Source of the DNA: Paractinoplanes bogorensis | GTDB taxonomy: Bacteria; Actinomycetota; Actinomycetes; Mycobacteriales; Micromonosporaceae | Assembly: GCF_018829635.1 (NCBI RefSeq) | Contig: NZ_JAHKKG010000014.1 | Span: 186,001 to 250,000, forward strand | Direction: 5' to 3' | DNA length: 64,000 bases | Shown here: piece after piece, positions 15,737 to 24,552 of the stretch | Layout of the letters: every line of letters starts with the position of its first letter | Numbering within the stretch: position 1 is the stretch's first letter | The notes under the pieces: generated by a model | Told to the model about the DNA's origin: nothing | The model's database searches: none | What the model saw: only the letters and a program-made list of their open reading frames with translations | Translations under genes and position numbers: made by a program

Positions 15737-18355
15737 CTAGTGCGTTTGTGGAGTCGACAAGGCGTACGGGAAAAGCGGCGTAAGTGACGCACCTACCGCA
15801 AGTCCGGTCTTGAGCAGTTCGCCCGCGGCGGCGGACGGCAGCGGCCGCGAGAGGAGATACCCCTGGGCGAAGTCGCAGCCCATCATGCGCAGGGCGGCCA
15901 GCTGGGCCTCGTTCTCGATGCCCTCGGCGACCGTGGTCATGCCGAAGCGGTGCCCGAGGCGGATGATCGTGTCGACCAGCGGGTCGCCCTCGTGGTCGAG
16001 GCGGTCGATGAAGCTGCGGTCGATCTTGAGGACGTCCATCGGGAAGCGGCGCAGGTAGGCCAGGGACGAGTAGCCGGTGCCGAAGTCGTCCATGGCCAGC
16101 ATGACGCCGAGGGCCTTGAGGCTGACGATGCGGGCCAGGTTCTCGTCGGTGTCGGTCAGCAGCACGCTCTCGGTCATCTCGAGGCACAGCTGATCGGCCG
16201 GCATGCCGGTCTCGGCCAGCACCGACGCCACCGTGGCGGCCAGGTCGCCCGCCTCGAACTGGCGCACCGACACGTTGACGGCCATCTTGAGCGGGCGGCC
16301 CCAGGCCACCGCCTGCCGGCACGCCTCGGCCATCACCCAGCGGCCGATCGGCACGATCAGGCCGGTCGACTCGGCGATCGGGATGAAGTCGAGCGGCGGC
16401 ACCATGCCGCGGGTCGGGTGCTGCCAGCGCACCAGGGCCTCGAAGCCGATGATCTCGCCTGTGGCCAGGTCGACCGTGGGCTGGTAGTGCAGCACGAACT
16501 CGTCGCGGTCGAGGGCCCGGCGCAGGTCGTCGGCGAGCTCGAGGCGCTGCACCAGCGCGTCGTGCATGGCCGGGTCGTACGTCGCGTAGACGCCGCCGCC
16601 CGCCTCCTTGGCCTTGTACATGGCCAGGTCGGCGTTGCGCTGGAGCTGCTCGATGTCGCCGTCGGCCGGGGCCGCGGCGATGCCGATGCCCGCGCCGACG
16701 TGCAGTTCGCGGCCGTCGAGTTCGATCGGCTCGTCGAGGCGGCCGAGGATCCGGGCGGCGAGGGCTTCGGCGTCGGCGTGGGCGTCGGGCGACTCGACCA
16801 TGACGGCGAACTCGTCGCCGCCCAGGCGGGCCACGACGTGCGGGGCGGGCACGGCCTGGAGCAGCCGTTCGGCCACCCGCACCAGCAGCTGGTCGCCGGC
16901 CGCGTGCCCGAGGCTGTCGTTGACCTCCTTGAACCCGTCGAGGTCGAGGAAGAGCACCGCCACCGGGTTGCGGGTGGCCGCCGCGGCCAGCTGTTCGCGG
17001 AACAGCGCGCGGTTGACCAGCCCGGTCAGCCCGTCGTGGTAGGCGTCGTGGCGCAGCTGGTCCTGCAGGTGCTGGGCGTCGCTGATGTCGCGGGTGTTGA
17101 ACACGAGTCCCTGCACGTACGGGTCGTCCATCAGGTTGGTGACCGTCATCTCGGACAGCCGCCAGGTGCCGTCCTGATGCGGCAGCGTCACGTGGATCGT
17201 CGTGATGCCACCGGGGCGTTCGAGGGCCTCGTCCAGGGCCGCCTGGATGATCGGTCCGGACCGCCCTCCCACGACGTCGACCAGACGCCGGCCGACGATG
17301 GCGGCGGCCGGGAAGCCGTAGAGGCGCTCGATCGACGAGCTCTGGTAGCGCACGGTCGAGTCGGCCTCGAGGATCGCCAGCGAGTCCGAGCTCTGGTCGA
17401 CCAGCGCGCGGAACCGCTGCTCGGAGGTGGCGAGATCGGCCGTCCGGCCGGTGACCCGCTCCTCGAGCCGGCGGGCCAGCTGACGGTTGTCGAGCACGAG
17501 GATCACCTCGCGCAGCACGATGAGCGCGATGGACAGGAACCGGCACCAGGTGAAGACGGCCGAACTGGTGTGCCCGGCGGCCAGCCACACGGTGCCCGAG
17601 ACCACGGCGCCGAGCACGGCCAGGTAGGGCAGCAGCAGGCTCGGCGTCCGGCGGCGGGCCTGGGTCTCGGCGTCCGGCTCCTCGTCGACGCGGTTCATGG
17701 CCGCCGCCCGCAGCGCCGCGATCAGCAGGAACGCGAAGGCGGCGAACTGACCGGCGGACGGCAGCGACATCCACCGCCAGGCGTCGCCGACGATCAGGCC
17801 CACGGCGACGCTGTCGGTGACGGCCAGCAGCAGCAGGCCCAAGCTGATCAGGACGAGCGTGGACGAGCCGCGGTAGCCGCGGTGCCAGCGGGCGAGGGCG
17901 GCGATCGCGACGGTGCCCAGCACGACGTCGGCCATCGGCGCGGCGATCAGGCTGAGCCGGCCCGCCTCCTCGGCCGGCAGCACCACCAGGTGCCAGCTGG
18001 TCATCAGCAGCGACACCGCGACCAGCAGGGCGTCGACGGCACTGCGGACCTGAGCGAGCCGGGACTGCCGGGGTTTCGGGACGACGAACAGGCAGACGGT
18101 GACGATCGTGACCAGCGCGACGTGGCCGAAGCCGCGGACCGGTCCACCGGCGAAGACTCCCACCGAACCGGCCAGGGCACCGGTGCCGAGCCCGATCCAG
18201 GCGGTCCGGGTTCCCCCGTCGCGCCGGCGGACCACCCGGGCGGCCGCGACGGCGGCGGCGAGAGCGGTCAGTGCGGTGATCACGTTGATCGTCAGGTGGC
18301 CGGCTGTGGCGGCCAGCACGGCGGCCGCGGCCAGCACGAGCAGCGGGACCGTCAT
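15737..18355 (-). CDS. membrane PAS-GGDEF-EAL protein (c-di-GMP turnover)
   Basis: 872 residues: about eight to nine membrane helices in the first 285, a PAS domain (about 312-425), a diguanylate cyclase GGDEF domain (about 435-595) with intact GGDEF at 512-516, and an EAL phosphodiesterase domain (about 610-855) with EAL at 639-641, plus DDFGTGYSSL and the KIDRSFI motif. Both active sites look intact, so it could make or degrade cyclic di-GMP depending on the membrane/PAS signal; this messenger controls development in filamentous actinobacteria. No regulator adjoins it. Confidence 0.95.
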   Translation of the reverse strand: MTVPLLVLAAAAVLAATAGHLTINVITALTALAAAVAAARVVRRRDGGTRTAWIGLGTGALAGSVGVFAGGPVRGFGHVALVTIVTVCLFVVPKPRQSRLAQVRSAVDALLVAVSLLMTSWHLVVLPAEEAGRLSLIAAPMADVVLGTVAIAALARWHRGYRGSSTLVLISLGLLLLAVTDSVAVGLIVGDAWRWMSLPSAGQFAAFAFLLIAALRAAAMNRVDEEPDAETQARRRTPSLLLPYLAVLGAVVSGTVWLAAGHTSSAVFTWCRFLSIALIVLREVILVLDNRQLARRLEERVTGRTADLATSEQRFRALVDQSSDSLAILEADSTVRYQSSSIERLYGFPAAAIVGRRLVDVVGGRSGPIIQAALDEALERPGGITTIHVTLPHQDGTWRLSEMTVTNLMDDPYVQGLVFNTRDISDAQHLQDQLRHDAYHDGLTGLVNRALFREQLAAAATRNPVAVLFLDLDGFKEVNDSLGHAAGDQLLVRVAERLLQAVPAPHVVARLGGDEFAVMVESPDAHADAEALAARILGRLDEPIELDGRELHVGAGIGIAAAPADGDIEQLQRNADLAMYKAKEAGGGVYATYDPAMHDALVQRLELADDLRRALDRDEFVLHYQPTVDLATGEIIGFEALVRWQHPTRGMVPPLDFIPIAESTGLIVPIGRWVMAEACRQAVAWGRPLKMAVNVSVRQFEAGDLAATVASVLAETGMPADQLCLEMTESVLLTDTDENLARIVSLKALGVMLAMDDFGTGYSSLAYLRRFPMDVLKIDRSFIDRLDHEGDPLVDTIIRLGHRFGMTTVAEGIENEAQLAALRMMGCDFAQGYLLSRPLPSAAAGELLKTGLAVGASLTPLFPYALSTPQTH

Positions 18356-18401
18356 GCTCTGCAGAATCGGGTCGGCGGGCGGCCACCTGAGGAAACGGCG
18401 A

Positions 18402-18433
18402 CGGCGGCCTCCCCCGTACGGGAAAGACCGCCG
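18402..18433 (-). terminator. hairpin after the microprotein gene
   Basis: CGGCGG (18402-18407) pairs with CCGCCG (18428-18433) and encloses the 10-bp palindrome CCCGTACGGG (18413-18422). It lies 10 bp after the stop of the microprotein gene and upstream of the GGDEF-EAL gene, so it may isolate the small transcript. Confidence 0.5.
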
Positions 18434-18442
18434 CCGCTCAGA

Positions 18443-18502
18443 TCACTTCTTCTTCTTGTTCTTCTTGTCTTTCTTCTTGTCCTTCTTCGACTTCTTGGCC
18501 AT
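18443..18502 (-). CDS. 19-residue lysine-rich microprotein
   Basis: ATG 18502 to TGA 18443 encodes a 19-residue peptide with 13 lysines (begins MAKKSKKDKK, ends KKKK; others are Ala, Ser, two Asp and Asn). A near-perfect Shine-Dalgarno GGGAGG sits 7 nt before the ATG, much better than at most genes in this window, and a hairpin follows. Nearly all lysines are AAG. It is too short for standard gene calling. The composition suggests binding to nucleic acid or ribosome, as for tiny basic ribosomal proteins such as bL37, but no homology is claimed. Confidence 0.6.
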   Translation of the reverse strand: MAKKSKKDKKKDKKNKKKK

Positions 18503-18538
18503 GGCGGAGCCTCCCTGGAGTCGATCTCGCTACTGCCG

Positions 18539-18550
18539 AGCGTTAACGCT
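18539..18550. promoter_or_regulatory. AGCGTTAACGCT palindrome upstream of microprotein gene
   Basis: A perfect 12-bp palindrome centred about 43 bp upstream of the microprotein start, in the gap after the GH26-like gene. It is a candidate operator; I recognise no known regulator. Confidence 0.35.
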
Positions 18551-18620
18551 ACGGAAATTCGCGACGACGGGAAGCCCAACGCAGATGAACATCAGGTGTC
18601 CGGAGCCCCAGGGGCACCGG

Positions 18621-20126
18621 TCAGCCCAGCTTCACCTTGAAGATCGGGTCGGCGGCCAGCTTCTTGAACGCGGCCAGCGCCGACTGCGTGCTGTCGATGC
18701 TGATGTCGCGGTCGCCCTCGTCGTCCTTCTTCGTGTCGAAGTACACGATCGCCTTGATCGCCGGGCGCTTGGCCAGCTCGGGCAGGACGCTGTTGTAGAC
18801 GGCGGACTTGTCGGTGGTCTTGCCGACGCGGTGGTAGGCACCCCACTCGGCGATCATGATCGGCTTGGCCGCGTGCTGCTTGGTCGCCCAGTCGTACCAG
18901 TTGGTGCCGCCGCCGGTCGGGGCGCGGTCGAGCAGGTCGTTGAACTTGCCGTAGTGGTAGTAGCCGGCCTCGACGCTCACGTACGAGTCCAGACCCATCC
19001 AGTCGACGACGTCGTCACCGGGGTACAGGTCCTTCCACCAGCTCTGGGCCATCCACTTCTCGTTGCCCATGTAGGCCATGACGTTGACGACGTTGGTGAC
19101 GCCCTGGGCGCGCAGGCGCAGGATCGTGTGGCGGTACATCGCGGCGAAGTCCTTGGCCGTCATGCCGGAGCCGGCCGTGGCGACGACGTCGTTCTCGGGC
19201 TCGTGGTTGAGAACCAGGAAGAACTTCTTCCCGTACGCCTTGGCGCGCGCGGCGAACGCATCGATGCGCTTGTCCTGCTGGCCCTGGGCAACCTTGGCCC
19301 ACGTCGAGCCGTACGCGATCTTCCAGTTGGTCAGGAGCACCCGGGGGGCGGCCGCGTCGTTCGTCATCGCGATCTCGGCCTTGGTCGGGAAGAGCTCGTC
19401 ACCCTTGTGGTAGGTGTGGAAGATCGTCGAGGTGCGGCCGCTGAGCTTCTCCCAGTCCTTGAGGGCCTGGTCGCGCGGGGCGGTGGTGAAGCCACCCGCG
19501 GCGGCGCCCCAGAGCACGCCGCACGACGGGACGAGGTTGGCACCGGTGGTGCAGTTCTTGTAGTCCGTCGCGGGCACCGGCGGCGACACATCCGTGTCCG
19601 TGGTGACCTCGAGGACCGGGGCGCCGGACTTGGCCTCGGCCGAGTTGAAGCGCACGGCGGCACCGGTCGAGGACAGCGCGAACGAGTACGTGCCCGGGCC
19701 CTTGACGATCTTGCCCAGGTCGGCGATCAGCGTCGCGCCGGGGACGGCGCTGGAGACGACCGCGCCGAGCGCCGGGGCGGTGGCGGCGGTGAGCTTGCCC
19801 TCGGTCCAGCCGGTGCTGGCGACCTGGCGGATCGAGACAGTGCTGGCCGACGCGGCCTGCGTGGTCAGGATCAGGCGGGCCCCGGCGACCTTGGTGCCGG
19901 CCGGGACGGCGAACTTGAGGAACGAGGTCTTGATCTCCTTGCCGATGACCCCGGCGACCAGCTTGGTCTCGCCACCGAAGGCGACCGAGGTACGGGCGCT
20001 CGACACGTAGGTGTCGTCGCCCGCGGCGATCTTGATCGTGCCGGCGGCGTGGGCCGGGCTCGCGATCGCCGCCATGCCGGTGGCACCGGCGAGCACCGCG
20101 GTCAGCACCGAGAACTGCTTACGCAT
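18621..20126 (-). CDS. secreted DNRLRE-domain GH26-like glycoside hydrolase
   Basis: 501 residues. Signal peptide ending SPAHA; a DNRLRE/CBM96-like beta-sandwich (about 30-175: IKIAAGDDTYVSSA, TSFLKFAVPAGTKVAGARLIL); a hinge with PPVPATD; and a TIM-barrel domain (about 195-500). LVLNHEPEND and MIAEWGAYH look like the acid/base and nucleophile Glu positions of GH26 (mannanase clan A). Probably an extracellular beta-mannanase or related glycanase. ATG 20126 follows GGGGGAGAG. A secreted dipeptidase-like gene is divergent across a 160-bp gap. The GH26 assignment is by motif pattern only. Confidence 0.8.
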   Translation of the reverse strand: MRKQFSVLTAVLAGATGMAAIASPAHAAGTIKIAAGDDTYVSSARTSVAFGGETKLVAGVIGKEIKTSFLKFAVPAGTKVAGARLILTTQAASASTVSIRQVASTGWTEGKLTAATAPALGAVVSSAVPGATLIADLGKIVKGPGTYSFALSSTGAAVRFNSAEAKSGAPVLEVTTDTDVSPPVPATDYKNCTTGANLVPSCGVLWGAAAGGFTTAPRDQALKDWEKLSGRTSTIFHTYHKGDELFPTKAEIAMTNDAAAPRVLLTNWKIAYGSTWAKVAQGQQDKRIDAFAARAKAYGKKFFLVLNHEPENDVVATAGSGMTAKDFAAMYRHTILRLRAQGVTNVVNVMAYMGNEKWMAQSWWKDLYPGDDVVDWMGLDSYVSVEAGYYHYGKFNDLLDRAPTGGGTNWYDWATKQHAAKPIMIAEWGAYHRVGKTTDKSAVYNSVLPELAKRPAIKAIVYFDTKKDDEGDRDISIDSTQSALAAFKKLAADPIFKVKLG

Positions 20127-20286
20127 CTTCTCTCCCCCGTTCTGTCCGGCCGTTGTCGGCCGGGCATGAGAAGAGATTCCGGGGTCCGCGGTGCGCGTCC
20201 AGTGCCCGCGACGGTGCGATCAGGTTGCGGGGGCCGTTTTCCTCAAGTCTTGCTTTTCGGTGCTTTTCCCGGGTAGGCCAGTTCTC

Positions 20287-21459
20287 ATGGAACCGATCAT
20301 CGACGGGCACAACGACCTGCCCATGCAGCTGCGCGGACGCTACGGATACCGGGTCGAGGGCCTCGACGAGCCGCGCCCCGAACTGCAGACGGACATCCCG
20401 CGGCTGCGGGCGGGCGGGGTCGGGGGCCAGTTCTGGTCGGTCTACGTGCCCGGCGACCTCGGCGAGCCCGAGGCGGTGGTGGCGACGATGGAGCAGATCG
20501 ACGCGGTCTACCGGATGGTCGCCGCCCATCCGGACGACCTGGCCATCGCCTGCAGCGCCGACGACGTCGAGCGGGCTTTTCAGAGCGGGCGGATCGCCTC
20601 GCTGATCGGCATCGAGGGCGGGCACAGCCTGGCCACCTCGCTCGGGGTGCTGCGGGCGTTCGCGCGGCTCGGGGTGCGCTACGTGACGCTGACCCACAAC
20701 GAGAACACCTCGTGGGCCGACTCCGCCGTGCGCCCGCCCGCCGTGGCCGGCCTCAACGACGACGGACGGGCGATCGTCCGCGAGATGCAGCGCATCGGTG
20801 TTCTCGTGGACCTCTCGCACGTGGCGCCGGTGACGATGCACGCCGCCCTCGACACGGCGTTCGCCCCGGTGATCTTCAGCCATTCCGGCGTACGGGCCCT
20901 GCACGACCATCCGCGCAACGTGCCCGACGACGTGCTGGCCCGGCTGCGCGACAACGGTGGCGTCATCCAGCTGACCTTCGTCGCCCCGTTCCTGACCGCC
21001 GAGTACCGCGCCTGGATGGTCGCCGCCGAGGCCGAATGGGAGCGCCTCGGTCCGCCGCCGCGCCCGGCCGACTGGCCGCGCGCCCCGCGCCCGGCCGAGG
21101 ACCCGGCGACGATGCCCGACTGGCCCGACCCCGACCCGTTGACCGTGCCCGGGTTCGCGTCCTGGGTGGCGGCGAACCCACGCCCGCCGGTGACCGTGGC
21201 CCACGTCGCCGACCATGTGGAACACGCCCGCGACGTGGCCGGCGTCGACCACATCGGCCTGGGCGGCGACTACGACGGCACCACGGACCTGCCCGAGGGC
21301 ATGGGCGACGTCTCGGGTTACCCGCTGCTGTTCACCGAACTGTCCGGCCGCGGCTGGTCCGCCGACGACCTGGGCAAGCTGGCCTCACGCAACATCCTGC
21401 GCGTGCTGCGCGAGACGGAGCGGCTGGCGCAGGAGCCACTCTGGCCCCGGCCTTCCTAG
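20287..21459 (+). CDS. membrane dipeptidase (peptidase M19 family)
   Basis: 390 residues of the renal dipeptidase family, which cleaves dipeptides with a binuclear zinc site. DGHNDLP supplies the first HxD ligands, IGIEGGHS the bridging Glu, LVDLSHV and IFSHSGVRALHDHPRN the two His ligands, and GLGGDYDG the Asp region. There is no signal peptide from ATG 20287, so it is probably cytoplasmic. An Ala/Pro/Trp-rich insert (about residues 255-285) is unusual. A TAGGCC box (20274-20279) lies 7 nt upstream. Its stop shares CTAG (21456-21459) with the convergent gene's stop. Confidence 0.92.
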   Translation: MEPIIDGHNDLPMQLRGRYGYRVEGLDEPRPELQTDIPRLRAGGVGGQFWSVYVPGDLGEPEAVVATMEQIDAVYRMVAAHPDDLAIACSADDVERAFQSGRIASLIGIEGGHSLATSLGVLRAFARLGVRYVTLTHNENTSWADSAVRPPAVAGLNDDGRAIVREMQRIGVLVDLSHVAPVTMHAALDTAFAPVIFSHSGVRALHDHPRNVPDDVLARLRDNGGVIQLTFVAPFLTAEYRAWMVAAEAEWERLGPPPRPADWPRAPRPAEDPATMPDWPDPDPLTVPGFASWVAANPRPPVTVAHVADHVEHARDVAGVDHIGLGGDYDGTTDLPEGMGDVSGYPLLFTELSGRGWSADDLGKLASRNILRVLRETERLAQEPLWPRPS

Positions 21460-22331
21460 GCACGCTTGCGCCAGCTGGTCGGGACGCCGTCGAGGCCGGT
21501 GTCGTGCTGGCCCTTGCCGGTGCGGTTCATCATCCAGATCTCGGGGGCGGTGGAGTAGCCGGGGAAGTCAGGGTTGAACTCACCCGGGCCGCGCCCGTAG
21601 ACGAGCCACCGCCCGTCGGGCGACCACAGCGGGGCGAACTCCACCACGTCCGGCGTGTCGGTCACCTGACGGGCCCGGCCGGTGACCGTGTCGACCAGCC
21701 ACAGGTCGTTGTGGGCCTCGACGGCGAGGGTGACACCGTCCGGGTTCCAGGCCACCCGGTACGCGTCGGCCAGGTCGGTCAGGGTCCGCTGCGACGAGCC
21801 GTCGGCCCGGAAGATCTGCACGCCCGGATAGGTGCCGACGGCGAACCGCTTGCTGCCCGGCGCCCACGACACGGTGAGATCGTTGTAGTCGTACGCGCCG
21901 GTGACGTCGGCCCACCCCGACTCGTAGCCCCGCGAGCTGACCTTCCAGATGTCACCGCACGACTCGGCGGCGATCCACTTCCCGTCCGGCGACCAGCGCG
22001 GCCAGGCCGGCCCGCACGGCGCCCCGACCAGCACCCGGTCCCCGGTGCCGCCGGCGCTCATGGCATGGAATTCGTACGACTCCACGTAGGCGATCTGCCG
22101 CCCGTCCGGCGAGTAGTCCGGGTACGAGTAGAGCGACATCGCCCGCTGATAGTCGACCAGCCCCGACCCGTCGAGCTTGGAACTGAGCAGCCGCCCCTGA
22201 TCCCCGGTGGACCCGTCGAACTGGAGGTAGAGCAGGCGCCCGCCCGGCACCGGCCCGGCCGCGTGGGCCGCCGTGCCCGGCATCGTGACAAGCAGGAGAA
22301 CCGCGGCCGCGACCTTGCTGAGCAGTCTCAT
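21456..22331 (-). CDS. secreted TolB-like beta-propeller protein
   Basis: 291 residues. Signal peptide of about 24 residues (ends TAAHA) and repeated PD40-type blades, e.g. YSPDGRQIAYVES, WSPDGKWIAAES, WNPDGVTLAVEA, WSPDGRWLVYGRG, giving about five to six blades. No catalytic residues are evident; these propellers bind peptides or partner proteins. Its stop overlaps the dipeptidase stop. No Shine-Dalgarno is seen; TAAGCC 7 nt upstream of the ATG may be a leaderless -10. Function unknown. Confidence 0.83.
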   Translation of the reverse strand: MRLLSKVAAAVLLLVTMPGTAAHAAGPVPGGRLLYLQFDGSTGDQGRLLSSKLDGSGLVDYQRAMSLYSYPDYSPDGRQIAYVESYEFHAMSAGGTGDRVLVGAPCGPAWPRWSPDGKWIAAESCGDIWKVSSRGYESGWADVTGAYDYNDLTVSWAPGSKRFAVGTYPGVQIFRADGSSQRTLTDLADAYRVAWNPDGVTLAVEAHNDLWLVDTVTGRARQVTDTPDVVEFAPLWSPDGRWLVYGRGPGEFNPDFPGYSTAPEIWMMNRTGKGQHDTGLDGVPTSWRKRA

Positions 22332-22497
22332 GTGGATCGGCTTACCACGCCGTTGCGTCAGTCCTCAAGAACAACGTTTTTCGCGGAGCAGCCGCCGCCT
22401 CCCCCGCCCACCCAGGGACGCGGCTCAGAGTAGGCCCCGCGCGGCGACGATCCGGCGTTGTCCACAGGCCCGTCCGGCCATTTTTCCGGCGGCGCGG

Positions 22498-23193
22498 TCA
22501 GACCAGGCCGGCGTCGTGGACCAGGATGGCGACCTGGACGCGGTTGTTCAGCTCCAGCTTGATGAGCAGCCGCGAGACGTGGGCCTTGACCGTGGCGATC
22601 GACATGTGCAGGTCGGTGGCGATCTCGGCGTTCGAGCGGCCCTGGGCCAGCCCCAGCGCGACCTCCCGCTCGCGCTCGCTGAGCTGGTCGAGCCGGTCGG
22701 CGGCCCGCGTGCGCGAGGGCGGCGCCGGCGCGGCCACGTGCGCGATCAGCCGGCGCGTGACGGTGGGCGACAGCATCGCCTCGCCCGCCGCGACCCGCCG
22801 CACGGCACGCTGGATCTCGGCCGGGGGCGTGTCTTTGAGCAGGAACCCGCTCGCGCCCGCCCGCAACGCCCGCAGCACGAACTCGTCGGCGTCGAACGTC
22901 GTCAGCACGATCACCTCGGGCGCGTCCGGCCGGGCGCGCAGCGTCTCGGTGGCGGTGAGCCCGTCGACCCGCGGCATCCGGATGTCCATCAGCACCACGC
23001 GCGGCCGATGCTGCGACACCGCGCCCGGCACCTCGGCGCCGTCGGCCGCCTCGCCCACCACGGTGATGTCGGGCGCCGCCGACAGGATCATGCTGAGCCC
23101 GGCCCGCACGAGCGCGTCGTCGTCGACGATCAGCACCCGGACCGGATCCGGCAGGCCCGCCGCGCCCGGCTCGGGGGTGCCCGGTTCGGTCAC
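22498..23193 (-). CDS. NarL/FixJ-family response regulator
   Basis: 231 residues. Receiver domain about 17-135 with phosphoacceptor Asp70 (VVLMDIRMP), acidic pocket VDDD (23-26) and Lys in GFLLKD; C-terminal LuxR helix-turn-helix (about 165-225: LSEREREVALGLAQGRSNAE, HMSIATVKAHVSRL). I chose GTG 23193 because it forms a GTGA overlap with the kinase stop (23190-23192), the usual coupling; ATGs at 23202 and 23211 are alternatives without Shine-Dalgarno. It is the partner of the kinase encoded at 23190-24422 and probably controls the divergent ABC exporter. Confidence 0.93.
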   Translation of the reverse strand: MTEPGTPEPGAAGLPDPVRVLIVDDDALVRAGLSMILSAAPDITVVGEAADGAEVPGAVSQHRPRVVLMDIRMPRVDGLTATETLRARPDAPEVIVLTTFDADEFVLRALRAGASGFLLKDTPPAEIQRAVRRVAAGEAMLSPTVTRRLIAHVAAPAPPSRTRAADRLDQLSEREREVALGLAQGRSNAEIATDLHMSIATVKAHVSRLLIKLELNNRVQVAILVHDAGLV

Positions 23194-24422
23194 GTCGGCC
23201 ATGGCAGCCATGCTGTCAGAGCGAACTCGTTCTGCGGCGTGCGCCCGTGGCTCAGCCGCCCGCCGGCCAGCACGGCCCGCTCGGTCAGGCCGATCAGCCC
23301 GGTGCCGGTGCCGGGGATGGTCGCGGTGAGCCCGCCGACCGGCCACGGGTTGCGGATGTCGATCACCAACCCGTCACCGGCCGAGCCGGCCACGTTGACC
23401 CGCACGGTGGTGCCGGGCGCGTGTTTGCGGGCGTTGGTCAGGCCCTCCTGCACGATGCGGTAGGCCGTGCGGCCGGTGCCGTCGGGCACCCCGTCCGGTT
23501 CGACGGCGACGTCGAGGCTGACCTTGACCCCGGCCGAACGGGACTCGTCGGCCAGCGCGGTCAGCGCGCCGAGCGTCGGCTGCGGAGGCTCGGGCACGCC
23601 CTCGGCCCGCTCGTCACGCAGCACCCCGATGACCTCGCGCAGATCTTGCAAGGCCTGGTGGGCGCTGGCCCGGATCACCCCCGCGGCCCGGGTCACCTCG
23701 TCGGGCGAGGCGTCGGGTTTGATCTCGAGCGCGCCCGCGTGCAGGCTCAGCAGCGAGATGCGGTGGGCGAGCACATCGTGCATCTCGCGGGCGATCCGGT
23801 TGCGCTCGACCGACCGGGCCTGCGCCACCCGCAACTGCTGCTCGGCCTCGGCCCGCTCGGCCCGGTCACGGTAAGAGGCGACGAGCTGCCGGCGGGCCCG
23901 GATCACCATGCCCCACAGGGCGACGATGGTCAGGAAGAGCGAACCCCAGGCCACCGTCTCCCAGTAGTGGCGGCCGTTCTCGGGGCGCAGGAACGGGAAG
24001 ATCCCGTTGGTGGCGGTGATGCCGAGGAAGAACACTGCGAGCACCGGGAACCGCCGGTGCACGGCCACGGTGAAGAGCACGATGAGCAGGGTGAAACCGG
24101 CCGAGACGGTGAACGACGAGATGGCCACGCAGAAGATCGCCAGCGGGATCATCAGCCGGGTGCGCCGCCACCACAGCCCGATCGCCGCGACGGTGGCACA
24201 GACGAAGTCGAGCCAGATCAGCCAGCCCGGGTTTCCGGCCTGCTCGGGGACGAAGCTGGGCACCGGCTGCAGCAGGTCGTAAGTGACATAGACGGTGAAA
24301 CCGAAGCCGATCACGAACACGAGCACATCGACCAGCCAGTCGCGCGTCGACCGGCGGCCCGGCTGCGCCGCCTCCATCGCGGAGGGCAGCAGCCACCTGT
24401 ACTCCTGCCTGAGCTTGCCCAC
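23190..24422 (-). CDS. NarL-type sensor histidine kinase (HisKA_3)
   Basis: 410 residues. Four to five membrane helices in the first ~165, a linker helix, a HisKA_3 dimerisation domain with phosphoacceptor His in NRIAREMHDVLAHRISLL, and an ATPase domain (RIVQEGLTNARKHAPGT as N-box, GTGTGLIGLTERA as G-box). The short loops between helices suggest membrane or drug sensing rather than a soluble ligand. Translation overlaps the regulator by 4 bp. GTG 24422 has TAGAGT 6 nt upstream on its strand (24429-24434), so it is probably leaderless. Confidence 0.93.
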   Translation of the reverse strand: MGKLRQEYRWLLPSAMEAAQPGRRSTRDWLVDVLVFVIGFGFTVYVTYDLLQPVPSFVPEQAGNPGWLIWLDFVCATVAAIGLWWRRTRLMIPLAIFCVAISSFTVSAGFTLLIVLFTVAVHRRFPVLAVFFLGITATNGIFPFLRPENGRHYWETVAWGSLFLTIVALWGMVIRARRQLVASYRDRAERAEAEQQLRVAQARSVERNRIAREMHDVLAHRISLLSLHAGALEIKPDASPDEVTRAAGVIRASAHQALQDLREVIGVLRDERAEGVPEPPQPTLGALTALADESRSAGVKVSLDVAVEPDGVPDGTGRTAYRIVQEGLTNARKHAPGTTVRVNVAGSAGDGLVIDIRNPWPVGGLTATIPGTGTGLIGLTERAVLAGGRLSHGRTPQNEFALTAWLPWPT

Positions 24423-24428
24423 GCTCGA

Positions 24429-24434
24429 ACTCTA
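24429..24434 (-). promoter_or_regulatory. leaderless -10 box TAGAGT
   Basis: On the minus strand TAGAGT ends 6 nt before GTG 24422. The corresponding -35 zone (about 24452-24457) abuts the palindrome at 24458-24473. Confidence 0.5.
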
Positions 24435-24457
24435 CGGGCGCCGGTGACGGGCCGGAT

Positions 24458-24473
24458 ACCGACCAAAGTCGGT
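24458..24473. promoter_or_regulatory. ACCGAC-CAAA-GTCGGT palindrome, likely response-regulator site
   Basis: Perfect 6-bp arms separated by 4 bp, lying in the 130-bp gap between the divergent kinase and ABC genes and next to the -35 zone of the kinase promoter. NarL-type regulators often bind such sites to control a linked exporter and themselves; that link is inferred. Confidence 0.55.
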
Positions 24474-24552
24474 GGCCGGGGCATACCAAGGTTCCGGGGC
24501 GCCGACCTCCGGCGGAAGCGCGGGGCCATCCGGCGGCCGCAGGCTGGATGAC

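Noticed and set aside
15950-18640. 896-codon plus-strand frame over the GGDEF-EAL gene
   Set aside because: The minus strand shows intact GGDEF and EAL motifs; the plus frame is low-complexity shadow.
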